Positions 33,069 to 43,745 of a DNA stretch of 64,000 nt are shown in pieces. The first letter of the stretch is position 1; every line of letters starts with the position of its first letter. This DNA comes from Kalaharituber pfeilii (taxonomy: Eukaryota; Ascomycota; Pezizomycetes; Pezizales; Pezizaceae). The notes beneath the pieces were generated by a model, which did no database searches, was not told the origin of the DNA, and saw only the letters and a program-made list of their open reading frames with translations. The stretch spans positions 1,550,001 to 1,614,000 of the forward strand of contig WHUZ01000006.1 in NCBI GenBank assembly GCA_015179045.1, in the 5' to 3' direction. A program made the translations under genes and the position numbers.

Positions 33069-34946
33069 ATGCCCATTAATTGCTGCTGGTTCTGCTGGAG
33101 ACTTCCCGACTATATTTGCACAATCTTCTGCTGCCACAAATTTGCAAGATGGAGAAACCGTCGTCGCCACCTTCGTCAACGACACGACGAGAATGTCCAG
33201 TCACGGGTTTTGGACCACATTTCATCTTGTTTCTCCTCTCAACAAGTCGAGCTTTTACCACTGAGAAACATTCCTCCAAGGCCACGTTCACTAACGACGC
33301 ATCTTCCTGATCCATCAGTGCCCTTGCCTCCAGCGGAAAGAGATGAACTATATCAAGAGACAGACCTGAACCCCGGCCCACGATTTTTGCCCTATATAAG
33401 CACAGAGCCAGCTCAGTATCATCTTCGAGCACGAGAGAGAAGAAACGCTATGCGGCAAAGTAGGCTGGGAGATGGTGTTTCCAGAGAGGTGTCTCCGAGG
33501 ACAGAGTTGAAGGCAACACCGAAAATAGGGAGTAGGATGGAGCTGTCTCCTGGGCCACAAACAATGGGAGGTGCAGGTAGCTCGAGTCAAGCGTACGGCC
33601 AAATGAGTGCAGTACAGCCTGCGAGAACTGGCTTTAGTCGAGCACGTACCCAGTTGACATCCGCAATGGGCCCTGGAAAACCCCCAAACAAAGGCCCAGA
33701 CCGCATGGCATTGCCCCCAGGAAACTTCCCCTCTGGTATGAAGCCTAGTTCGGCGCCGCCATCTACCGTCGCTGAGGTTGGCACCGCTGTTGGATTCACA
33801 AGCCCCACCAGAGAGGAAACGGCAGAGGCCCTTGTACCGGACCATCCTCCGACAGTTCCATTGACACCAAATGCTCCCTCAGAAGCTGAAGTTATTTCAC
33901 CGACGACAGAAAGCGATACGACAGAAGAGAGTCCTTTGCCTGAACATCCACATATCAGTGATTGTTTTGGACGTGCTGCTCTACGCGGTGGAAGTTCAGG
34001 ATTCAGGGACCTTGATGTGACATCTCGAGAGAGTATGATCGATCCTACAATGATAAATAATTGGCGGCAAAGTCTTCCTCATCCGCGAGTCCGTTTGCCT
34101 CCATCCCTACCGCCGAACGAAGCTGCTCCATCGCGCAGCGTTCATGGCCCTCAATCCCCCTTCCCAGTCTCCTTTGTACGCGGACAAAATAGGCTTCGCT
34201 TTGCAAGGCTCTTGACGACATCTAGGCCTCCTGCTCTCATCTTAGGGACAGAGATTCCAAGCACGCCACAAGGATCTTTTGTGTATGAGTTCCATGAGAC
34301 ATTGGCGACTCTCCAGTCAATCAATTCAATTTTAAGTGAACAGATACATGGCACATCAGAGATCAGGAACTATGAGTCTTCTTCGAATTCCTCGGAGGAG
34401 ACTCGGAATTCAAGCATATTCCACGCCCAGTTGAATGAGCAGGAACAGACAGCTCAATCTAGGCAGCAGCGAAGTAGACAGGGAAGAACTGGTGAAAATA
34501 TATCAGAGCCTTCAATGTCAGATATGCAGGCCACGAGGAACAGTTCTATAAGCGGAAGCGATATACCAAGAGGTCTAGACAGACCACGTATTATGCGAAT
34601 ACAAACTTTATATGGTGGCGTTCGGCAGCATACATTGACGGGAGGTCTCACGGAGGGTGAGGCAAGCCTCTATTATGATGTTGGTAGGGCAGGTCCAGGT
34701 ATCGTGGTGCTCGAGTACCCTACAGGGGAGCACGTCGTGAGTGACGTTTCGCAAGCTGATATGGAGAGATTCTGGAATGTGGCGTTCAGGGTGGGGGCGA
34801 TTGAGCTGGAATATGAGGATGGTGTGCATGTAACTGTATTACAGTTGGATGAGGACGCGAGGTCGCAGGGGGCAGGAACGAGGACGGGGGTGCGTGAAGG
34901 GATGGAGGAGGAGGAGTATGCACCGTGGCAGCCGCAGAGGAGGTGA
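33069..34946 (+). CDS. Unrecognised 625-aa protein with Cys-rich N-terminus and disordered middle
   Basis: The first ATG is at 33069. The N-terminus is MPINCCWFCWRLPDYICTIF followed by CCHK, unusually rich in Cys and aromatic residues. It could be a palmitoylated or membrane-associated head, or a metal site. Then come a basic stretch (RWRNRRRHLRQRH), a long Pro/Ser/Thr/Glu-rich disordered region, and a better-ordered segment near 510-590 (YGGVRQHTLTGGLTEGEASLYY, given here only as landmark residues YGGVRQHT and GIVVLEYPTGEHVV). The protein ends in acidic and Gln residues. Family not recognised. Confidence 0.6.
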   Translation: MPINCCWFCWRLPDYICTIFCCHKFARWRNRRRHLRQRHDENVQSRVLDHISSCFSSQQVELLPLRNIPPRPRSLTTHLPDPSVPLPPAERDELYQETDLNPGPRFLPYISTEPAQYHLRARERRNAMRQSRLGDGVSREVSPRTELKATPKIGSRMELSPGPQTMGGAGSSSQAYGQMSAVQPARTGFSRARTQLTSAMGPGKPPNKGPDRMALPPGNFPSGMKPSSAPPSTVAEVGTAVGFTSPTREETAEALVPDHPPTVPLTPNAPSEAEVISPTTESDTTEESPLPEHPHISDCFGRAALRGGSSGFRDLDVTSRESMIDPTMINNWRQSLPHPRVRLPPSLPPNEAAPSRSVHGPQSPFPVSFVRGQNRLRFARLLTTSRPPALILGTEIPSTPQGSFVYEFHETLATLQSINSILSEQIHGTSEIRNYESSSNSSEETRNSSIFHAQLNEQEQTAQSRQQRSRQGRTGENISEPSMSDMQATRNSSISGSDIPRGLDRPRIMRIQTLYGGVRQHTLTGGLTEGEASLYYDVGRAGPGIVVLEYPTGEHVVSDVSQADMERFWNVAFRVGAIELEYEDGVHVTVLQLDEDARSQGAGTRTGVREGMEEEEYAPWQPQRR

Positions 34947-37659
34947 GGGGAATGTGCATTGGGTGCTGCAGCCGTTGCTAACGCAGGTGATGAGGAAAGA
35001 TAAGAGGATGTTTGGAGTTGCGGAGGTGTAGGAGGTTAAGGTGCACGCTAGTGAGATGGGGGGAGAAAAAATGCTGGAGAGGGGGAGGGAGAAAAGCGCA
35101 GGATCAGCAGTGGTATGTTGTCGGAAACTGGGGTCTAGAGTGTAGGTATTATATGATGTTAAGGCAGAGAATCGATGTGTACGATTAGTTCAAGACAATA
35201 GACGTCAACAGCAAGTCTCTGGAGCAAGGGGATGGCGGGAGTGTGTTCGGACAGTTACTGAAAATACCTGAATGTCTTGAGATCGAAAATAACCTAGCTG
35301 TAGAGTATTTAGTTCCTGAAAGGAAATGCTTGCAGAGAAAAACGGAAGTGAATCCTGGATAATGAATGACCATGAATGGAGGTTGTTGTTAAAATTGAGC
35401 AGGCTTGTGTTTTATATCATTTTATTACACCCTAAGGAAGAAGAAGCGGAGGGGGGCCTTAGGGATGCCAAAGGGCTTTAGGTAAGTGGGATATGTATAC
35501 TCAGGTTAGAAGTATATATATCCGAAATTCGAAAAATTGTTGCCGTGAGATTAGATAATTATTGAGAGCAAAGATCAAGTAGGATTTTCTATGCCGTAGA
35601 TGTCGAAAGTTTAAAAGAAAAAAATTAGTAGTCCCGCTCCCCTCCCCCCTCCCTCCCAACCCTTCGAGATTCTTTAGGACCTCCGAAGGTAGAGATCAAC
35701 TCTGAATACCGTCATGATATTTGATCCGGCTATAGCGTACTCCCATGAAAAAAAAAAAATTGTATAGAAGTCACATTTTACTCGCTAGCGAACCAAGTAA
35801 GCACATTTATAGGTATCTATATGTAAAGGGATGCAAATAAAACGAAATAGAAAGCGAAAAAATAAATAAGATAAATAAATAGATAAATAAAAACGAGTTA
35901 AACCCGGTTCCAAGTCCCTGTTAGATCCGAAGTGTTCTAACTCCGAAATGATCATTTGCTTGCATCGGAGGTCGGAGGGTTAGTTATATTACTTTTAAAA
36001 TGCAGGACAAAGTCTCCATCAAATTATACGTCTCCATGGCGCCTTGTTTGTTACTGGGGAAGCAGACATATGATTTTTATGATTAGAAAGCTATAACTGG
36101 CTAGTTTTGGAAAAAAGTGGGCGACATCACTTGATTTCTGTTGAACTCAGCTTGCTTCCTCTAGCACTCGTACGCTCGGGAGAGCTTAGTAAGAAGGAGG
36201 GAAGTCTTTTACTTGGCAGTGGTTCCCGTGGTTCCTCAGAAAGGAGGATTCCCTGTTTTGGAAGGGACTATGGTGTGGGAGCATGTATCGAAGTAGAGAT
36301 GGAGAGTCCATCCTCGAGAGAGAACAGTCTCATGAGAATAGACTTACGATATCATCGATATCGCCACATTACAATTGTACCCGCCTCCTCACAGCAGCTG
36401 GCAACAGCTCACCACTTTATGATTGCTCCCCCTCTCCAGCAACCGCAGCAGCAACAGCATCTCGCACCCTTTCTCTCCCCAGACCCAACTGCATTTTCAC
36501 TCGTCACTCGCATAGTTGTCTTTTGCCAGACAATGCAAACTACTCCCTGGCGACTAATGCTTTTCATGATAACTCATAGTTTACCGTTTTCCATTTCCTT
36601 ATATCTTATACCAATGGCATCTAGATTCTGAGTATCAACAGACTATGGGTGGGTGCATGGGGGTTCTAGAAAAACGAGGTCTAATATGGTCAGCAGAGGA
36701 AGCCTAACTGAGTTTCGGGTGGGGGGGTTACGAAGCGAGAGGGTGTCCCGTTAAAAAAACAAGCAAACAACTTGTGGGTACACCAGGATTATAAGAACAC
36801 AGAAGTTCGGTAAGGAGAGTGAACTTCCGCTCATGCTGTGATTTTTTTTCCTTTCATTCTTATATTTCTCGTCTTGTCTATGATTTAAATGTGCTCCCTA
36901 TCATTATTTCTTTGTTGAGCCGTGGCTGACTGTGTGTGGTATTCTGTTCCATTCACCAACGCGAGCGAGTCCCCAATCCATTCGAGTTATTCGACAACGG
37001 CGCGCATATGCAGACGCTGGCTGAACCATGCATTAATGTAACGAGCTGAATAGGACCAATATCTATACAGAAATATACTCAAGATGTATGAAGGTGTCAT
37101 TGTGTTAACTCTTACAGAAGGAGGTAGTGAAATGTTAGTATACGGAAAATTATGCATCCAATAAGTTCCGAATCTCTTAGAAGATAAATCCTTTGCAACC
37201 AGAAAAATTTCGTTTTCCACACCGCACCCTGAGCACCACTGTTTTTGACGAATTTGCAACCCAGATATCTCTTAAGTAAATTACCATATCAACGCAGCAT
37301 ACTGGACCTGCAAGCTAATAGGGAATGGAGATGGATTGCCTGTCCAGAGCTCTGTGTCGCACAATCTGACATGCATTCTTGATTGGCTGTCACAGTTAAC
37401 CCTTGCTCATTTCATGCTCTAACTACTGTACCTCGTATAATGGTTGGTTGCTCCTTTTCCGCTATGAGCCGCTTCAGGCTTGCGGGGTACAGATGAGTTC
37501 TTCATCTGATAACGAGAAATGCAGAAATATCATAAAGCTCTTCGGAAGAATTATATTAGTTGCTCCATCAGTACGCTCTAAACCTACCTGGACGTTCCAA
37601 CTTCAGACCCACTTGACACGACTTATAACCCCACTAGCTGAATATCCAGTGCAGTCAGC
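34947..37659. other. Intergenic
   Basis: No supported gene. Contains simple repeats (AAATAAATAAGATAAAT near 35857-35890), poly-A tracts, a CAG/CAA-rich stretch (36440-36465) inside a non-conserved open frame, and copy 2 of the dispersed repeat at 36764-36958. Confidence 0.45.
36764..36958 (+). repeat. Dispersed noncoding repeat, copy 2
   Basis: Plus-strand copy of the family seen at 3815 and 43460 (both minus). It shares AACAACTTGTGGGTACA, AGAGTGAACTTCCGCTCATG (variant AGCTTCTGCTCATGCTG), a T-rich block, GTGCTCCCTATCAT and GAGCCGTGGCTGACT in the same order as the 43-kb copy. No coding capacity. Confidence 0.6.
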
Positions 37660-40600
37660 ATGGATGCCGCAGGCCTTGCCTTCAATATCGTGCCAGTAGC
37701 AATCCAACTGGTTCAATATCTCCATAAAGTCAAAGACGCCCCACCATCTCGCCAGGAACTTATTGAGCAGTTTAACCTATATATAAAATATGCACAGCAG
37801 GTAGCTGACAGAAAGAAAAACAGTGAAATTTCGGAGAAAGTCGAGCAGAGCCTTCAGCAGCAGCGCGTTGTCCTCGAAAAGCTGAATACAATTCTTCAAG
37901 ATCCAAAGCTTCAGAACCTCTTGACACAGCCCACAATTACTATTGAGGCTCAAACTTCGACGATTGTTGAGAGTCAATCTACTGCTAGCGTCACCATTAT
38001 CTCCGATGCAAGCTCCGTTCTGTCTACCGAGGGCTCGACTACTGGAGATCTCACTGTGGATACAATTCCCGGAACAGGATCTTCCGATACTGTTGATGTT
38101 GGTGTCAAGAAACGACGAAAGAGAGATATCATCAAGACATGGATTTCATTACCAAGCTACAGGACTGGTAGTAAGAGGGATTCTGAAGGTTGCTTGAGTC
38201 CTGCCACCTGTGTCAATCCACCGCGACGGGGAAATGGGCCAGCGAATTCTCATTCTTTGTCCGTCTCCACTTCCCCTGGAAAATCGTCTAGTATGAGAAC
38301 ACTAGTCGATTCATGGGTGTGGCCTTTTCAAGAGGATGAACTGAAGGAACTTTTACAAGCATTTGGAGTAATTACGAGTATCCTACACAAAATGCTGCAG
38401 CTTGAGCATATGTATGAAACAAGTTGATGATTTAGACGTCAATCTTCATGCTAACTATTCTCGATGCTCTTTTTAGGGAGATTTCGTCCAATGTACTCCA
38501 CAAAGTAACAGATATGGACAATAATATGGGGCTGGTAAGGTCTGTAACCAAGCCAGTCGCATTTTTTTTTTTTTTTTTGGTCAGGGACTCTTCCTATGCA
38601 TATGTGACTGACAGTTGAGCTATTCTAGTACGGGTTTGGAAAAGACTGAAGCAATGCTTGCGGAGGTTGGAAAAGGGACTGCCGAAATTGAGTGCGTCTT
38701 AAGACCCTGCGGAATACGTTGAGTTTGATATTACTTTTCGAGCGCAATTGGCATACTTGTTAGCCAGTAACCCGCTGACTTTGGTCTTATATACACCAGG
38801 AGCGTTGCGGTGGAAACCAGAACCATTGCAGTAGAAACCAGAACTGTTGCAGTCAAGATGCACAGCAAGCTTGAAGGTATAAAAGAACTCTACGAGGCCC
38901 GGGCGAGAGCTTAGTGTCACTCAAGTAGCTAAGTTCTGAGGAACAGATGACACAAGAGCAAAAGCATATGAATGGCTATCACCATTGACATTTTGGAGCA
39001 CGCAAGATAATATTTTCGCAAAACTTGAGCCGGGTACCGGATTGTGGCTGCTGAAAAATCACGAATTTACCAATTGGTTACAAGGGGAGTCTAGGGCATT
39101 GTTTTGTTACGGAATGCGTTAGTATCCTTCATCCTAGGTGACAAAGAAACAGAAACAGCTGACTGGCCATTCTTGGAAACTATAGCCGGTGCAGGAAAGT
39201 CTACACTCACGTATGTCCCCTTCAATGAGGTATTCTTTACCATGTCAATCATTAAGCAAAGCCTTTCTTGCAGGTCTCTTGTCATTCAGCATTTGAGCGG
39301 TATTTATGGCAACAAGCAAGAAACCTCTGGCAAGAGGGCGGCTGGGCTTGCTTTCTTATTTTGCAACAATAACGACCAACAGATGCAAACTATACCAAAC
39401 CTCCTTGGAAGCATCCTACGCCAGCTGGAAAAGTGTTGCTATATTACACCTGATCTCACTGAGCTCTATGCCGAATATTGGGAGAAAGAGAAGCGCAATC
39501 TCTCTCTCAAGGAGATCATGGAACGTGTCAAGAAATGTGCTTCAGCTCTTGAGAAAGTCTTTCTTGCGATTGATGCATTGGATGAATGTCCCCATCAGCG
39601 TGAACTCTTGCGTATCCACCTGTTTGACCTCGTCTGCTCTCACAGCAATGTGCAGCTTCTCGCAACATCTCGACCTGACGCTGGCACATACAATTTCTTC
39701 AAGGAGAAAGGTTATTCAAGCCTGGAGATAAGGGCCAAAGACAGTGACGTTAGGATATATCTTGATGCAAGAATTGAAGGATTTGCAAAAATGGGCGAAA
39801 ATCTCTACAACCTTATCCGTGCTGACCCAGAGCTTCGGAATGAAGTTATTGAGAGAGTTTCACAGCAGGCCAATGGAATGTAAGCTTAGTTCCGCTTTCA
39901 ATTGCTCTCAATTTTCTAGCTAACATGTACACTGCACATGTGCAGGTTCTTGATTGCTCAGCTTCATATTACCTCCCTTGCCAATATACCAAACCGCAAA
40001 AAGCTTAACCAGGCTTTGATCAATCTTCCTAAAGACTTAGATAATACCTATCTTGATGCTATTCAGCGCATTCAAGTGCAAAATGCTGAGTCCTGGGAGA
40101 TAATCCAGAAAGCTCTCTTGCTGGTCACAATTACATTGGACTGGTTGGAACCTGATGCGCTATTGGATGCAATTGCTACACATGAGGATACTGGCTTCGA
40201 TAGAGATGACAGAGTGGATAAAGTTTACTTACTTTCCAACTGTGGAGGTTTGCTGATCGAGGAAGAGCACAAAGGCGATTCAGAGAATAAGACGTGAGTG
40301 ATGATTTATACGATCAAATAATTGACATAGGAGCTGATATTGACTGAGCGTTGTATTATTAGAAATAAGTTCATTGTCCGCTTCATTCATCACAGTGCCA
40401 AAGAGTTCTTTGAGCAAACTCCAAACCTATTATTCCCAAGTGCTTCTTATTCAAATTCACCCACTACATTAATTGCTGAAGCACATTCCACCCTAACACT
40501 TGCGTGTCTAGCATACCTCATGGTAGACCGAAGTGAAGCATACCAGGATGCGCAGTGGGATGGTAAAAAGTTAAGCAGTGATTTCCCTTTTTTGTGGTAC

Positions 40601-42544
40601 TGCTTTTGCTATTGGGGACTCCATGCTTCTAAGGCTTCGAAGGATTGTATTCAAAAGAAGCTATATCAGTATTTGGATCATGAGAAGCGCACAGGGTACT
40701 TGAATGACACATACTGCTACATGGTATTTGATACATTTTGGGAGTTTGAGAACTATCCATCAATACGAGATGGAACCTTAGACTACCGTATTCATGCTGC
40801 ATCTAGGTGCGGGTCACTTTTTATAGCAGCGCTGGTATTTGATTTGAGAGTATTAGTTGAAGAATACATGCTGCGAGATCAAAACTTTATTCTTTCTCTG
40901 CCAGGGCCTTTCCTAAGCATGTGTTTAACTGCAGCAGCATGGAATGGAAATATGGACTTTATCAAAAGGCTTTGGGCTAGGGCTGCGGATATCAATATAA
41001 ATTCGAAGGATGAAGTCATTGGATCATGTATGAGAACTGTCACACCTTTCTGGGCAGCAGCATACAATGGATATGGCGAGGTCCTTGAGCTGCTGCTGGC
41101 AGACGACAGAGTGGATATCAATTTGGCTAACAATAATGGCTGGACACCATTGAACATTGCAGCTGGCAATGGGCATGAAAAGGTGGTGGAACTGCTGCTG
41201 GCAGACGACAGGGTCGAAGTCAACATGGCTAACAATAATGGCTGGACACCACTGAACATTGCAGCTGGAAATGGGCATGAAAAGGTGGTGGAACTGCTGC
41301 TGGCAGACAACAGGGTCGAAGTCAACATGGCTAACAACAATGGCTGGACGTCACTAAACATTGCAGCTGGCGTAGAGCACGAAAAGGTGGTGGAACTGCT
41401 GCTGGCAGATGGCCGGGTCAATGTCAACATAGCTAACAATGGTGGCTGGACACCACTGAATGTTGCAGCTTTGAACAGGCATGAAAAGGTGGTGGAACTG
41501 CTGCTGGCAGATGGCCGGGTCAATGTCAATATGGGTAACAATGATGGCTGGACACCACTGAATGTTGCAGCTGGCAAAGGGCACGAAAAGGTGGTGGAAC
41601 TCCTGCTGGCAGACGACAGGGTCGAAGTCAACATGGCTTACAATAATGGCTGGACACCACTGAATAGTGCAGCTGGCAAAGGGCACGAAAAGGTGGTGGA
41701 ACTGCTTCTGGCAGATGGCAGGGTCAATGTCAACATGGCTAACAATGGTGGCTGGACACCACTGAATGTTGCAGCTTTGAACAGGCATGAAAAGGTGGTG
41801 GAACTACTACTGGCAGATGGCCGGGTCAATGTCAACATGGGTAACAATGATGGCTGGACACCACTGAATAGTGCAGCTGGCAAAGGGCACAAAAAGGTGG
41901 TGGAACTGCTGCTGGCAGATGACAGGGTCAATGTCAACATGGGTCACAAGAATGGCTGGACACCACTGAATAATGCAGCTGGCAAAGGGCAAGAAAAGGT
42001 GGTGGAACTGCTGCTTGCAGATGACCGGGTCAATGTCAACATGGCTAGCAATGATGGCTGGACACCACTGAACATTGCAGCTGGCAGAGGGCACAAAAAG
42101 GTGGCGGAACTGCTGCTGGCAGATGGCCGGGTCAATGTCAACATGGCTAACAATAATCGCTGGACACCACTGAATAGTGCAGCTGGCAAAGGGCACGAAA
42201 AGGTGGTGGAACTGCTGCTGGCAGACGACAGGGTCGACATCAATATTGCTAACAAACATGGCTGCGCACCACTGCATACTGCAGCTAAATCGGGGCATGA
42301 CAAGGTGGTTGAGGTCCTTCTAGCGGCCAAAAGCATCGATGTCAACCGTTGTGATGCACATGGCGACACCCCACTGCATATGGCAGCTTACAACGGCCAA
42401 GCCAATGTAATTGAGCTACTTCTTGCCCATGACAAAATCGACATTACCAAGACCAATGCCGCTTCCAAGACTGCCCTGGACTGCGCCCTTGACTGTGGAC
42501 ATCACGCAATTGTTGCCATGTTACGCTCAAAGCAGGGAAATTGA
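37660..42544 (+). CDS. NLR2: NACHT-ankyrin STAND receptor, 1431 aa, intact
   Basis: Exons 37660-38411, 38477-38534, 38615-38691, 38800-38876, 38947-39117, 39186-39210, 39274-39879, 39946-40293, 40363-42544; all junctions keep frame and the total is 1432 codons. The N-terminus (MDAAGLAFNIVPVAIQLVQY, LHKVKDAPPS) resembles the Helo-like or related helical N-terminal domains of fungal STAND proteins, which are cell-death or signalling modules. A Ser/Thr linker follows. Next are WLSPLTFW and TGLWLLKNHEFTNWL, Walker A PGAGKST in a 25-nt exon, Walker B VFLAIDALDEC, and a winged-helix-like part (SSLANIPNR-type, LPKDLDNTY). The C-terminus has one degenerate ankyrin repeat, eleven near-identical 34-residue repeats, then three diverged ones. 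ATP-driven oligomerisation after ligand binding by the repeats is the family model; the ligand is unknown. Confidence 0.92.
41129..42250 (+). repeat. Eleven 102-bp near-identical ankyrin units
   Basis: Units start at the NNNGWTPL position and repeat every 102 bases exactly, with no indels. Consensus blocks are GWTPLN, AAGKGHEKVVELLLAD and RVNVNM. Differences cluster at a few codons: the first three residues, the position after PLN (Ile, Val, Ser or Asn), the turn (GNGH, GVEH, LNRH, GKGH) and residues after LLAD (D, G or N). Units 4 and 7 encode identical residues, as if copied as a block. This pattern fits repeat exchange with diversity kept at binding positions. Confidence 0.95.
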
Positions 42545-43459
42545 AAACTAGGTGTACCCTCCAGCTTTTTGTTGTTTCATATTTGAATTAACAGAATCAT
42601 TTCATCCTGTACTTCGTTTCATCTCTATCTTCATGGAAATTGTGCGATAGAGTGTTTGTTAGGTTTATATATATGCTTTGAGATAGTACGGTGGGATGTT
42701 TTTAACCTCATAGAACTATGTATTTTTTTGTCTATGCGTCAATCGGTGTCCCCCAAACTCATTGAGTTGTGTTTATTTTTTTGCGTTGATGTGCGCGTAT
42801 TGCTCTGATATTTTAAATAAGACAAAAAACATGGGTATTGCCTGTTTGTGTCCGTCGCTAGCAGTTTTCGTAGCACAAACTGTCGTTCGCATTGAGTGTG
42901 GTAAGAAAGCTAATTTTTCTATGTTTGTATAGTTGTCTTATGAAACCGTTTTTTTTTTTTTTTTTTTCCTAGCCGAATTTTTTTTAGGGGAGTCAGAAAA
43001 GCTAGCTTTTATAATGCATATCCTTCATTTCTTTTCTCGGCAGTACCTTGCTGCCATTATCATCTTTTTTTTTTTTTTTTCCTGGGTGGTAACCTCCTAC
43101 TGGTGTGCCTCGATTTAGTGTGACGTCGACAGCCAAGGTATTATGGGTTTGATATGTGGGCAACGATTCGCGCAGATGGGAGGAGAACCGTCTATAAAAG
43201 AGTGGTCAGTTGGTCGCCACTACGGCTGTCTCATCCCATTATTTACTGTTCTTCTATTGTTCCTCTTTATTTGTCAATTATTCTTTCCATACACGATTTA
43301 CTTTTTTTGTGTTATATGTACAATAGCCAGAGAGCCTACGCGCCGTTCAGCGACCTGTTTACTCCACTTGTTCCTTCCCTTGATCTTCCAGGAGAGGACC
43401 TACTCTATTGAGCGGCTGTGAAGACCGTTCGTTCCGTTCTTCCGCTCACACCAGCTGTC

Positions 43460-43745
43460 TTCAGTAGCCTTCAACCCCCCTCACCCTCTCACCTGTTTTT
43501 CTCTTTCCCTTTCTCTTACATACACCCCCCTGAGCTGTCATTGTGAATTTTGAAATCATACGCAAACAAGTCAGCCATGGCTCACCGAAGAAGTGATGAT
43601 AGGGCACAAATTCACTACGTTGGCGAATAAAAGAAAGAGGAAAGGAAGAGTGAAAAAAATTGCAGCATGAGCAGAAGCTCACTCTTCACACCGAACCCCT
43701 GCATACCCACATCCTCAATGTACCCACAAGTTGCTGGTTGTTTTA
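43460..43745 (-). repeat. Dispersed noncoding repeat, copy 3
   Basis: Reverse-strand copy. From its 5' end it has CAACTTGTGGGTACAT, GAGTGAGCTTCTGCTCATGC, a T-rich block, ATTTGTGCCCTATCATCA, GAGCCATGGCTGACTTGTTT and a purine-rich GAGAAAGGGAAAGAG tail. The tail is shared with copy 1 and the head with copy 2. Confidence 0.6.
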
